From: an uncultured Lachnospiraceae bacterium
GTDB lineage: Bacteria; Bacillota_A; Clostridia; Lachnospirales; Lachnospiraceae
DNA: 9,994 nucleotides
Reading direction: 5' to 3'
Assembly (NCBI GenBank): GCA_902796775.1
Contig: CADBQK010000326.1
Span: forward strand, 1-9,994
Below are positions 1 to 6,895 of the stretch, in pieces (position 1 is the first letter of the stretch; each line of letters opens with the position of its first letter). The notes beneath the pieces are model-generated. The model saw nothing but the letters and a program-made list of their open reading frames with translations, did no database searches and was not told the DNA's origin. Position numbers and translations under genes: made by a program.

Positions 1-113
1 CGTATAGCCAGTTCAACAAACTTATGATATAACGGCTTCGTCTGAGCACCATTACCATTACCTGCAGTAAGTAAATGATAGGGTGGATTTGTTATTATTA
101 CATCAAACTCCAT
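1..113 (-). CDS. DNA adenine methyltransferase, catalytic (NPPY) half; partial, runs off left edge
   Basis: The frame opens with ATG at 113 and reads about 37 codons to the window edge. It begins MEFDVIITNPPY and continues into a stretch with LYHKFVELAI. NPPY is motif IV of gamma-class N6-adenine DNA methyltransferases, the loop that holds the flipped target adenine, and the surrounding residues resemble Eco57I-type methylase domains. A clean AGGAGG lies 9 nt upstream of the ATG, inside the 3' end of the preceding ORF, and the ATG overlaps that ORF's stop by 11 nt. This favours a separate, translationally coupled polypeptide over a sequencing frameshift. The remainder of the catalytic domain, any target-recognition domain and any nuclease domain lie outside the window. 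The activity is inferred from the motif and from the companion ORF carrying the SAM-binding motif. Confidence 0.7.
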   Translation of the reverse strand, partial: MEFDVIITNPPYHLLTAGNGNGAQTKPLYHKFVELAI

Positions 114-624
114 AATGCTTGTCCTCCTGCTGCTCCTGTAGATAACTTGACGTAGAACTCCACTCAGTAAATATAATCGGTGTACCATCATTCTGAAGCA
201 TGGTTAAAGAAGCACCACAGAAGATGTTTTTAATAAGTATATGTTTCGCAACAATGCGGCATCGGTCATTTGCCTTTTCTCCAGCATACTGTGAGTAATC
301 TGCATTCCAGATATCAAACAAAACCTCTCGACAGCTTCTCACATTGTCTTCCATAATATCGATCCCATAGATACTGGTTAATGCCAATAAGGAATATCGT
401 TCATAATCTTGGAGACTTTTAATAGTTAGTCTCACTACTTCAAGTTTGCGCCTGAGGATTTTTTTTAAGAACGCCCCTTCACCGCAAGCTGGTTCCAGGA
501 AACGACTCTCAATTCTATCGGTCTCTTTCTTCACAAGATCCAGCATTGCATATACTTCACGCTCGTTTGTGAATATCTCACCGTGTTTTGAAACACGCTC
601 TCTACATTTTACCTGTTTCCCCAT
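103..624 (-). CDS. DNA adenine methyltransferase, SAM-binding half (Eco57I-like N-6 methylase)
   Basis: This protein of about 173 aa has the front half of an N6-adenine DNA methylase. It shows a lead-in typical of the family (RVSKHGEIFTNEREVYAMLDLV), motif I FLEPACGEG near residues 42-50, which binds S-adenosylmethionine, and YGIDIMEDN near 86-94 as the motif II acidic strand. The ORF ends soon after a family-like PIIFTEWSS stretch, so it lacks the NPPY catalytic motif, which is in the overlapping downstream ORF. The start is ATG 624, with AGGAG about 8-9 nt upstream; an in-frame GTG at 627 is an alternative. The last ~18 residues look unlike the rest, and related proteins as I remember them are longer here, so the C-terminus may be shortened or frameshifted. 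A minus-strand terminator lies about 65 bp upstream, so this gene probably needs its own promoter, but I could not identify one. Confidence 0.75.
   Translation of the reverse strand: MGKQVKCRERVSKHGEIFTNEREVYAMLDLVKKETDRIESRFLEPACGEGAFLKKILRRKLEVVRLTIKSLQDYERYSLLALTSIYGIDIMEDNVRSCREVLFDIWNADYSQYAGEKANDRCRIVAKHILIKNIFCGASLTMLQNDGTPIIFTEWSSTSSYLQEQQEDKHYGV
123..128 (-). promoter_or_regulatory. Shine-Dalgarno for the NPPY-half ORF
   Basis: AGGAGG on the minus strand, 9 nt before ATG 113. It lies inside the coding sequence of the SAM-binding half. It decides the start of the second ORF and supports coupled translation of a split enzyme. Confidence 0.6.
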
Positions 625-690
625 CACTTCAATCTCCTATAAAATAATCTCAGTGAACCTTATGTCTTGGCAGAATTAGCAGATAAAAAA

Positions 691-726
691 GACAAAAAAA
701 GAGTTCCCATTCGGGAACTACTTTTC
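691..726 (-). terminator. Rho-independent terminator, minus strand
   Basis: On the minus strand, AGTTCCC and GGGAACT form a 7-bp stem around a 4-nt loop. The stem extends through AAAAG/CTTTT with one bulged base, and is followed directly by a seven-T run and then another T-rich run. It would stop transcripts coming from the kinase region before the methyltransferase gene. On the plus strand the downstream T-tract is short, so minus-strand use is favoured. Confidence 0.75.
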
Positions 727-820
727 CATCATAAAATCTATAACAATTATGAATAGTGCCTGCGCAAAGGCAGAAACCTTATGAAAATACTAGATATTTC
801 TCAGGTGACTAATCTGAAGA

Positions 821-1021
821 TTATGAACATAGAAATAATAAAGCAGTAAACGTTACACCTATGACTGTATTCTCCATTGCTTCCCCTGCCTGGATCTGGA
901 ATCTGCGCTGAAAATAGTTTTCCAAAACATAACCCCGGCGTTCTGAAACGCTGCCAACTGCCTGCGAGATTTTCCTTCTTCTAAAACGATATGACTGACA
1001 AACTTTCTCTCTTAACAGCAA
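821..1021 (-). CDS. Doubtful small ORF with hydrophobic C-terminus
   Basis: A 66-codon frame starting at TTG 1021, at the very edge of the inverted repeat, with no clear Shine-Dalgarno. Its N-terminal two thirds are Arg-rich and its end is hydrophobic (GVTFTALLFLCS). An internal ATG at 877 is preceded by AGGGGA and would give an 18-residue hydrophobic peptide beginning MENTVIG. I recognise no family. It may be a chance frame, a short membrane peptide or a gene remnant. I include it because nothing else explains this stretch. Confidence 0.2.
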   Translation of the reverse strand: MLLREKVCQSYRFRRRKISQAVGSVSERRGYVLENYFQRRFQIQAGEAMENTVIGVTFTALLFLCS

Positions 1022-1060
1022 AGGCCTATCAAATACAAAAGTTTGTATTTGATAGGCCTT
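1021..1060. repeat. Perfect 19-bp inverted repeat (40-bp palindrome, 2-nt centre)
   Basis: Arms 1021-1039 and 1042-1060 are exact reverse complements (left arm begins AAGGCCTATC), separated by AG. It lies 45 bp past the kinase stop codon. As RNA it would make a strong hairpin, so it could act as a terminator or a 3'-end stabiliser for the kinase message. Neither strand has a T-run after it, so it is not a standard intrinsic terminator. Other possibilities are a protein-binding or recombination site. Confidence 0.85.
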
Positions 1061-1105
1061 CCATTTCTATACTTTACTGCACTGTAATATACCTTGTGAA
1101 GAATA

Positions 1106-3595
1106 TCAATTATCAGAGATAATCCAAACAGGAGGATATATCTCCCCCCCCTCTTTAAGGTTATAAATGGCTATTACTTCTGCCAGCCTTTCTTCAGAAG
1201 AATCAGAAACATACACACAATCTGCTGTCACAACAATAAACTCACCAAATTCCGCTGTTTTCTGCTCTCTGCATTCTGAAAACTGACCCAGCTGCTCCCT
1301 TGCCTCGATCCAGTTTTTCGCTATGCTAGCTTGAAGTGGCCCTCCTCCATTAACTATCGCGTCGAGGTCTTCATCATTCATACTACTGACGCTATTCAGC
1401 ATAGATAAGAGACTCTCCTCAAGTGATTTATAGTATCCCGCAAATTCTGACGCATTGTCTGCTGGATCCCACTCGGCTTGCTCTGTAACCCCTTCCGTCT
1501 CCATAGGAAGCTCTCTATATACCTTTTCTGTTTGACTTGATTCCTTTCTTCTAGCTGCAGCATAATACTCATTTGCTTTTTCCTGGTTCTGAGGTACAAA
1601 ATTACCCATATCGTACATATATCCGACACAGTACAGCATTTTAGTATCGCCTAGATCCGCAGCCTTCAGGAAGTACTCCAATGCTTTTTCCACGTTACAA
1701 GTTACTCCCAGTCCATACAGGTACATGATTCCTAGCATTTCTGCAGCCTTATCACTGCCATTTTCCACAGCTTTATTGTAATACTTATGTGCGAGAGTAA
1801 AGTCTTTTCTCCCATTTAATCCTCTATGATAAATCGAGCCTGCATAAAAAGCGCCATTCGCAGAGCCTAACGCAGCAGCTTGGCAAAAATAGTCCAGTGA
1901 CGAACCATATTGTTCATGCGAATAGAAATCTTTCCCCAAAGCATACAATTCTTCAACAGAACGTCCATGCATAGAGATAGTGATATCTTCAGCGGGCATA
2001 GAGAAAACCAGATCCTTTTGAAGCAGCTCATCATCACTTATTTCCAAAGAACCGCTGTCAACTGTCCATTGGGTAAAAGCACTGTCTTCCCCGGCATGGA
2101 GTTCTATTTTTTTCCCCTTATGATACAATCCGCTGCCTGAAGCTCCTTTAACAGTTAATGTATAAGTGTTGCCAAATCGATTCTTGAAAAATGGGACCAT
2201 AATAGCTGCTGCTATTATAACGATGTTAACTATGTATATTGAAACTTTTTTCCAATTTCTTTTCTTTGCCGGCCTGTCGATTGTCCGGACATTTTCCCTC
2301 TTATCCTGTTGAACGGCTTTCGCCTCATTCTGCAGTGCATTAGGAATGGTATCTTGTAACGTTTTTTTCTGTTTTGTATCAGAGTTTTCCAGAACCGGCT
2401 CATCTGATATTTGGTCCTGCTTTATAGGTACTCCATACTCAGGAACAGATTTGTTATGAACAGTATTATAATGACGGATGTTATCCGAACTATTCCCTTG
2501 TTCGCTTTTAATGTCATAGTTATTAATGCTGTTCTGGGGCTTACTGCCCAAGTTTTCTGTTGTGGTATGTTTATTTCTGGCTGTAAAAAGAGCAACTGTG
2601 GGAGAAAAATCATTTGAAGCTGTTTTTCCTCTTTCGTGTAGATGATCATCATGCCGGAGGATTGTCTCAGAAGGCACTACTTTGAGCAAATCATCCAGTA
2701 ATTCTGGCGCTGTTTTATAACGGTCATCAGGATCATAAGCACACATCTTCAAGATGATCCTTGCAAAACTTGGAGAAGCATCTACAGGAGATGGCAGTTC
2801 AGACTTTCCTCTAATTCGTTTGATAAATGCCTGGTGGCGATCCATGGCAGTATAAGATCCTGTTAATGGAAGAAAAGGAAGTCTGTTATGATTAAGCGCT
2901 TGGTACAGTACAAGTCCAAGCGAATAAATATCCACGGATGCATCGTAGCGTTCGTTCCAATACACTTCCGGAGCCATATACTCTTCAGTACCTTTTCTCG
3001 AAAGTGTCGTAACAGTTGCATCACATATCCTGGCTATTCCAAAATCACCCAGCTTATAGTCTCCATACGGGCTGACAAAGATATTCTGTGGTTTTATATC
3101 ACGATGAATAATACCGCCATTCTGTGCAAACAAACCTAGTGTCTTTGTCATGTTTACGGCCAGCTTCAGGATATTTTGTTCCGTAAGATCATGATTGATT
3201 TGATATTCAGGAAGAGAGATGAGCTTTTCCATCCGAATAAGAATACACCACTTGGACTCATCATCAGACCTATACAAATCATGGTCCTCGCAACGCACAA
3301 TGTATGGAAATTCTTTGAATGAGACCATTATTTTGATCTCTTCAACCAATGTGTCAACTATATTTCGGATATATGAAGTAACTTCCTCTGGCTGCATTCC
3401 CTCCATTGCAAGTTGGCGTTTGACATATTCATCCTGAGGAATATAGATGACCTTTAGGACAGAAGTATTTTCAATAAAGCCATCGGTCTTCTTAACTTCA
3501 TATACAATACCACTTGCGCCACTTCCAATGCGCTTTGTGACAATCCAGTTTTGAAATACAACATCACCTATGTTTATGTTGAATATATCCTGCAT
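1106..3595 (-). CDS. Membrane-anchored Hanks-type Ser/Thr kinase with InlB-like domain and Sel1 repeats
   Basis: The protein is 829 aa if it starts at ATG 3595, which follows GAGGAT at good spacing; an in-frame ATG 13 codons upstream (3634) has no ribosome site. The kinase domain (about 15-305) is complete: glycine loop GSGASGIV (24-31), Lys48, HRDIKPQN (164-171), DFG (184-186) and APE (208-210). It should phosphorylate Ser/Thr in the cytoplasm. A long polar linker (about 310-445) leads to KKRNWKK and one transmembrane helix (about 451-469). Outside the membrane are an InlB B-repeat-like domain (about 477-542, ending FSMPAEDITISM), several Sel1-type alpha/alpha repeats (about 547-685, e.g. 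GIMYLYGLGV) and a C-terminal domain of about 120 aa that I cannot assign. Sel1 and InlB-like segments usually bind proteins or cell-wall ligands, so a sensing receptor kinase is inferred. The signal and targets are unknown. It sits between conjugation genes and a DNA methyltransferase, as cargo. Confidence 0.9.
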   Translation of the reverse strand: MQDIFNINIGDVVFQNWIVTKRIGSGASGIVYEVKKTDGFIENTSVLKVIYIPQDEYVKRQLAMEGMQPEEVTSYIRNIVDTLVEEIKIMVSFKEFPYIVRCEDHDLYRSDDESKWCILIRMEKLISLPEYQINHDLTEQNILKLAVNMTKTLGLFAQNGGIIHRDIKPQNIFVSPYGDYKLGDFGIARICDATVTTLSRKGTEEYMAPEVYWNERYDASVDIYSLGLVLYQALNHNRLPFLPLTGSYTAMDRHQAFIKRIRGKSELPSPVDASPSFARIILKMCAYDPDDRYKTAPELLDDLLKVVPSETILRHDDHLHERGKTASNDFSPTVALFTARNKHTTTENLGSKPQNSINNYDIKSEQGNSSDNIRHYNTVHNKSVPEYGVPIKQDQISDEPVLENSDTKQKKTLQDTIPNALQNEAKAVQQDKRENVRTIDRPAKKRNWKKVSIYIVNIVIIAAAIMVPFFKNRFGNTYTLTVKGASGSGLYHKGKKIELHAGEDSAFTQWTVDSGSLEISDDELLQKDLVFSMPAEDITISMHGRSVEELYALGKDFYSHEQYGSSLDYFCQAAALGSANGAFYAGSIYHRGLNGRKDFTLAHKYYNKAVENGSDKAAEMLGIMYLYGLGVTCNVEKALEYFLKAADLGDTKMLYCVGYMYDMGNFVPQNQEKANEYYAAARRKESSQTEKVYRELPMETEGVTEQAEWDPADNASEFAGYYKSLEESLLSMLNSVSSMNDEDLDAIVNGGGPLQASIAKNWIEAREQLGQFSECREQKTAEFGEFIVVTADCVYVSDSSEERLAEVIAIYNLKEGGEIYPPVWIISDN

Positions 3596-3715
3596 ATTTA
3601 TATCCTCGAAATGAAAAAAGACATATTTTGCCATCTGTATGCCGATGGTTTATCATTTTATGGATTAACATAGTGTTGCTTTCGTTCCGCAGACTAATGC
3701 TTTTCAATCCATTTG

Positions 3716-3856
3716 TTAGGTTTCTTTTTCGTAAACATAAAGTCGAGTACAAACTCTGCAGAAATTGTCCGTATCCCATGATGCAAACTTTATTTGCAAG
3801 TATGACCGATGTTCCCAGTCTCCTCCACATATTGCAAAATGGCTGTAAGTCCTCAT
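3716..3856 (-). CDS. Possible 46-aa CxxC small protein
   Basis: A short frame starting at ATG 3856 with GGGGA about 4 nt upstream, 9 nt after the stop of the 66-aa gene. It begins MRTYSHFAICGGDWEH and contains FCRVCTRLYVYEKE before TAA. The CxxC pair and balanced composition look protein-like, more so than the overlapping 100-codon frame (3564-3866), which runs into the kinase gene. The cysteines might bind zinc. No family is recognised, and a frame this short could be chance. It could be co-transcribed with its upstream neighbours. Confidence 0.35.
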   Translation of the reverse strand: MRTYSHFAICGGDWEHRSYLQIKFASWDTDNFCRVCTRLYVYEKET

Positions 3857-3865
3857 GATTCCCCA

Positions 3866-4066
3866 TTATTCAATTGTTGGACAATTACTGCTATGGCACA
3901 TTTTTACTGTAAGATCATGTAAGCTTTTATCATACTGTTGCTGAGAGATAGCTCCCTTCTGCAAAAACAGATCCAGCAGTTTCTTTTGTTTTATGAATAA
4001 TTGATAGTTTTTTTCAACATATGAAAGTTTGCTCCATTCCTGAGTTTCTGAACACATAATAACCAT
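3866..4066 (-). CDS. Small conserved-type element protein (66 aa)
   Basis: A 66-aa soluble, charged protein with the pattern KKLLDLFLQKGAISQQQYDKSLHDL. This reads as a helix, a turn and a second helix, like SHOCT-type 'short C-terminal' modules and like small proteins I recall from Clostridia conjugative elements. ATG 4066 follows GGATTGGG; an alternative ATG at 4057 (MCSETQEW) is also possible, and neither has a strong Shine-Dalgarno. It starts 19 nt after the ArdC-like gene's stop, so it is probably in the same operon. The function is unknown. The family resemblance is from memory and unverified. Confidence 0.6.
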   Translation of the reverse strand: MVIMCSETQEWSKLSYVEKNYQLFIKQKKLLDLFLQKGAISQQQYDKSLHDLTVKMCHSSNCPTIE

Positions 4067-4085
4067 CCCAATCCATGATATAATA

Positions 4086-5069
4086 TCAAAGAGATTTTAT
4101 CATGTCTGATTTCATTATGCTATTGATTTCTTTCCCTTGTAGAGCCTCATACAGATTTCGTTTCTCTAGTTCATACCTCCTGGAATAATTCCTGATCAAA
4201 CGTTCTGAAATCTTTTCTGCATCTGCACAGGCTCTGAATAACTCATTGTAATCATCCCTCAATGCACCGATCCACGACTTTAAATAATCAGAATGATCTT
4301 CGTAGTGTTCAGATGACAGTGCCAGCCCCAGGTCAGATCCGGTGAAGAGTGCGCCTATCTCTGCTCGCAGTTCTTCTCTCGCATAACTTTCTGTTCCAAA
4401 CATGCCACCCATGTCACGGTTAAGCCTTCCCCTTGCTCCGCTGGCATGCGACATCTCATGCAGAAGCGTCTTGACAAAGCTCTCCTCATCCTTGAACTGA
4501 CTGCGCAGCGGCAGGATGATCTTGTCTTCTGCCACAGAATAATATGCCCTCTCCTGCGCCAGCAGCTCCACAGGGCATTCACTGGTCTCCATCAGCCGGT
4601 CAGCCATGATGGAAACGTCTGTCTGTTTCTGCTGCGGGATCTCGAACTGCGGAAACCCTTCGACCTGCTCTGCATTAAAGACCCGGAAGTATGAAACCTG
4701 CGGATGATCAAGCGGGACCGTCTCATATGTCTCATTACCGTGTATATCCCTGGTCTTCTGCTGCTTCTCAAAGATCCATTTCTCGCAGATCACGCCGTGC
4801 TCGCCCTTCCGGATGTGATAGCCTTTCTCCATGAACTGTTTTGCTGTTGCCCAGCGCGGATCCTTATAGTGGTTCATGACGACATGCGTCATCAGCCTGA
4901 GACGGTTCCCGCCTTTATATCTGACATTCGATAGGGGATTTTGTGGACTGAGTGCTGCTGCGTTCCATTCGGCTGCATTTCTGAAGAAGTCGCCGCTCTG
5001 CATCATCTGTATGATCTTCTCGACGACTCCCCTCCTCTCACTCATAACGATGTCATATGCCCCTGCCAT
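4086..5069 (-). CDS. ArdC-like antirestriction protein / zincin metallopeptidase
   Basis: The protein is 327 aa. The N-terminal half (to about residue 120) fits the ArdC ssDNA-binding domain, including NPLSNVRYKGGNRLRLM and the WATAKQF...KKG-like section. The C-terminal half is a zincin-type peptidase with zinc motif HEMSH (204-208) and a downstream Glu in REELRAEIGA (about 233-240), the expected third ligand region. ArdC proteins on conjugative plasmids protect incoming DNA from host restriction, and a similar role here is inferred. The start is ATG 5069, because AAAGGGGGAAGG lies just upstream; an in-frame ATG at 5087 has no such site. The first 17 nt overlap the end of the 63-aa gene, which indicates translational coupling. 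The last ~80 codons are clearly more A+T rich than the rest, a possible mosaic boundary. Confidence 0.85.
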   Translation of the reverse strand: MAGAYDIVMSERRGVVEKIIQMMQSGDFFRNAAEWNAAALSPQNPLSNVRYKGGNRLRLMTHVVMNHYKDPRWATAKQFMEKGYHIRKGEHGVICEKWIFEKQQKTRDIHGNETYETVPLDHPQVSYFRVFNAEQVEGFPQFEIPQQKQTDVSIMADRLMETSECPVELLAQERAYYSVAEDKIILPLRSQFKDEESFVKTLLHEMSHASGARGRLNRDMGGMFGTESYAREELRAEIGALFTGSDLGLALSSEHYEDHSDYLKSWIGALRDDYNELFRACADAEKISERLIRNYSRRYELEKRNLYEALQGKEINSIMKSDMIKSL

Positions 5070-5244
5070 AGTCCTTCCCCCTTTCAACCAGTTTCAGGAT
5101 CCGTTCGTCAAGCTCCATCCTCTCCTCCAGGTCGACGAGGGCAGCAATGTTACCCTCGTCAACGATCCCAAGCTCTCTGATCAGGTCCTGGCGCCAGTCC
5201 TGTCTTCCTTTATCGGTTCTATGTCCATATTCTCCTGTTTTCAT
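5053..5244 (-). CDS. Small charged protein coupled to ArdC-like gene (63 aa)
   Basis: A 63-aa hydrophilic protein beginning MKTGEYGHRTDKGRQDW, with a predicted helical, Glu/Leu-rich second half (LVDLEERMELDERILKLVE). ATG 5244 has GGAGGG 6 nt upstream. It begins 35 nt after the stop of the 165-aa gene and its end overlaps the ArdC-like start by 17 nt, so it belongs to the same operon. I recognise no domain. Its position suggests an accessory role in transfer or establishment of the element. Confidence 0.65.
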   Translation of the reverse strand: MKTGEYGHRTDKGRQDWRQDLIRELGIVDEGNIAALVDLEERMELDERILKLVERGKDYGRGI

Positions 5245-5279
5245 AGTTTCCCTCCGCTTATCGTCATGATCATGTATCC

Positions 5280-5777
5280 TTACAGTTTCCTGGCCCGGAT
5301 CCCCTGATAGACAAGATTTTTCTGCTTTTCATCCAAGGCATCGTCCATAAGGATCCGGATCTCATCATCCGTAAATCCGTCTTCTACTGCCTGCCGCAGC
5401 AATGAAAGATCTGCCGGGCTGATGCTTCCATTCCTAAAATAGCGCTGAACCTTAACCTTTTTCTTCTCTTTGCTCTCCTCCAGTTCCGTGATCTTCCCGT
5501 CAATGTACTGCTGAAGTTTCTCATTTTCCTCCAGTATCCTTCTGGAGCGGAGGGCTTCCTCACTAAGAAGCATACTGTTATCTGCAAGGAACTTTTTCAG
5601 CTTCTCTTCTGTCAGGATACTCTTCTGCTCCTGGCAGCTCTCCAGCAGCTCGCTGATCTTATCTGCGGATCCAAGAAGCGCATCCGGATCGATATATATG
5701 ATCACTGCCTCCCCCTTTTTCGCCTTCTCTTTGAAGTAAGGCATATCTTTCTCTGTCAGATATTCCATATCTCTCAT
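5280..5777 (-). CDS. Hypothetical conjugative-element protein with coiled-coil character (165 aa)
   Basis: A 165-aa soluble protein starting MRDMEYLTEKDMPYF. Start ATG 5777 follows AAAGGACAGG; the frame stays open upstream to an ATG at 5852, but that start has no ribosome site and a less protein-like lead. The first third contains a beta-strand-like EAVIIYIDPDALLG. The middle (about 55-115) is strongly charged and helical, probably coiled coil, and rich in EEK/KKK. The C-terminal part is a helical domain (PADLSLLRQAVEDGFTDDE) resembling short ruler-like helices. There is no membrane segment or signal peptide. It lies directly downstream of the VirD4 gene and is presumably co-transcribed. I do not recognise the family, and a structural or accessory role in transfer is only positional inference. 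Confidence 0.7.
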   Translation of the reverse strand: MRDMEYLTEKDMPYFKEKAKKGEAVIIYIDPDALLGSADKISELLESCQEQKSILTEEKLKKFLADNSMLLSEEALRSRRILEENEKLQQYIDGKITELEESKEKKKVKVQRYFRNGSISPADLSLLRQAVEDGFTDDEIRILMDDALDEKQKNLVYQGIRARKL

Positions 5778-5857
5778 GTCCTGTCCTTTCTTTGATCTCC
5801 TGTCAGATACAGCAGATATTCTGCCTCCAGCCGGAATACTCACACATAACACTGCTT

Positions 5858-6895
5858 TTACAGCAGCAGCTTCATGACAGGTGTGATCGTATTTCCTTTC
5901 CGGAAGATCTTCTCCAGACCGTCCGTAGTCATGCGGATATCCCTGCCATCTTTATCAGCAAGTCCGATGATCGGATATTTGGTTATCATGTTTCCACCGG
6001 TACTGACGTCTACGGCTGTATCTTTGTCAAAGACCGGGAATACTTCTTCCGAACCGTGTTCATGACGGACCTGATACCCGCCCAGTTTTGGATCCGGCAT
6101 AAAAAGAGTGTCCTTAAGCTTTACGGTCCTGGAAAGCGCTTTTGTACCTGCAAAGACAGCCTGATATGTTTCCACCTGGTAGTGGTAAGAATCGGCATCC
6201 CCCTTTTCACCCTCTGCATCCATATAGAAGTTCTTCTGTCCTTCCTCGTAGAGTTCCTCAACTGCCTGATTCCCGTTATACAGCCCCATCTTCTGCGAAG
6301 CGATGTACTCATCCCTCTCCCAGGTGTGGCACTTGTCATCCAGTACGGGGTCAAAGCCCCGTATGAACACCAGGCACTTGCTGTTATCCAGCTTGCGCAC
6401 TTCATCCGGCGTGAGGATCTCCCTGCCCAGGACATCATAGTTCCTGCTTGAAGAGCCATGCTGTCCCAGGGTTTCACCTGTAGACTTTTTTTCTGCAGTG
6501 AATTTCCCCAACATCTCCGAGATCAGTTTATGGGTCTCGGATTCATTGCCGCCAAGGTAGATCATCACATCGCAGTTGCCCAGGATTGTCTGGTAACTGT
6601 CCTTGAAAAGCGCCTGCAGCTGCGCCTTGTTCTGCAGGATGATATTGGCGGAGATGTTGCGGCTCCTCATGGTGGAGAGGATCTCCGTGAAGCCTTCTGG
6701 AAGCGGCACGTTGGCAAATTCATCCATCCAGAATGCAACGGGAACAGGCAGGGAGCCGTTATGTTCAAAGTCTGCGACATAATACAGTTCCTGGAAGATC
6801 TGGGAATCCAGTACGCCTACAAGGAAGTTGTAGGACTTGTCACTGTCCGGAATGATGCAGAAGAGCGCTGTCTTTCTGTCGGGATTCTTATACCG
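5858..6895 (-). pseudogene. VirD4/TraG type IV coupling protein, CD1115-like, 5'-truncated at junction
   Basis: The frame encodes the C-terminal ~345 residues of a conjugative coupling ATPase, which docks relaxase-DNA to the type IV secretion channel at the membrane. Visible features are KTALFCIIPDSDKSYNFLVG, the Walker B block VAFWMDEFANVPLPEGF and the downstream STMRSRNISANIILQN and GNCDVMIYLGG segments typical of the family. The N-terminal transmembrane region and Walker A motif are missing. The frame stays open upstream to a stop at 6908-6910, but similarity fades near 6885-6895, where the opposite strand becomes a permease gene. ATG 6727 lies in the middle of Walker B and is not a real start. 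Family proteins are usually about 600 aa, so roughly 40% is lost and the fragment should be non-functional unless the junction is an assembly error. The ~80-nt gap to the next gene fits an operon. Confidence 0.85.

Larger units (their letters stand above)
640..1105. other. Spacer between kinase and methyltransferase genes
   Basis: About 465 bp with no convincing full-length gene. Reading on the minus strand it holds, in order, a perfect 19-bp inverted repeat (1021-1060), a weak 66-codon frame with a TTG start (821-1021), a short open stretch ending in a hydrophobic segment (about 755-680), and the terminator at 691-726. It could be a regulatory spacer or the remains of a decayed gene. Confidence 0.5.

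Noticed and set aside
3596..3634. Kinase start at ATG 3634
   Set aside because: No ribosome site precedes it, whereas ATG 3595 follows GAGGAT at suitable spacing. The extra 13 residues add no known motif.
3564..3866. A 100-codon minus-strand ORF before the kinase
   Set aside because: It overlaps the kinase start, its composition is not protein-like, and the 46-codon frame within the same stretch has a better ribosome site and sequence.
4876..5307. A 143-codon plus-strand ORF
   Set aside because: It is antisense to the ArdC-like and 63-aa genes, with no ribosome site or recognisable motif.
5778..5852. N-terminal extension of the 165-aa protein to ATG 5852
   Set aside because: There is no Shine-Dalgarno there, while ATG 5777 has AAAGGACAGG upstream and a better protein start.
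5792..6451. A 219-codon plus-strand ORF
   Set aside because: It lies entirely antisense to the VirD4 gene, which has clear family motifs.
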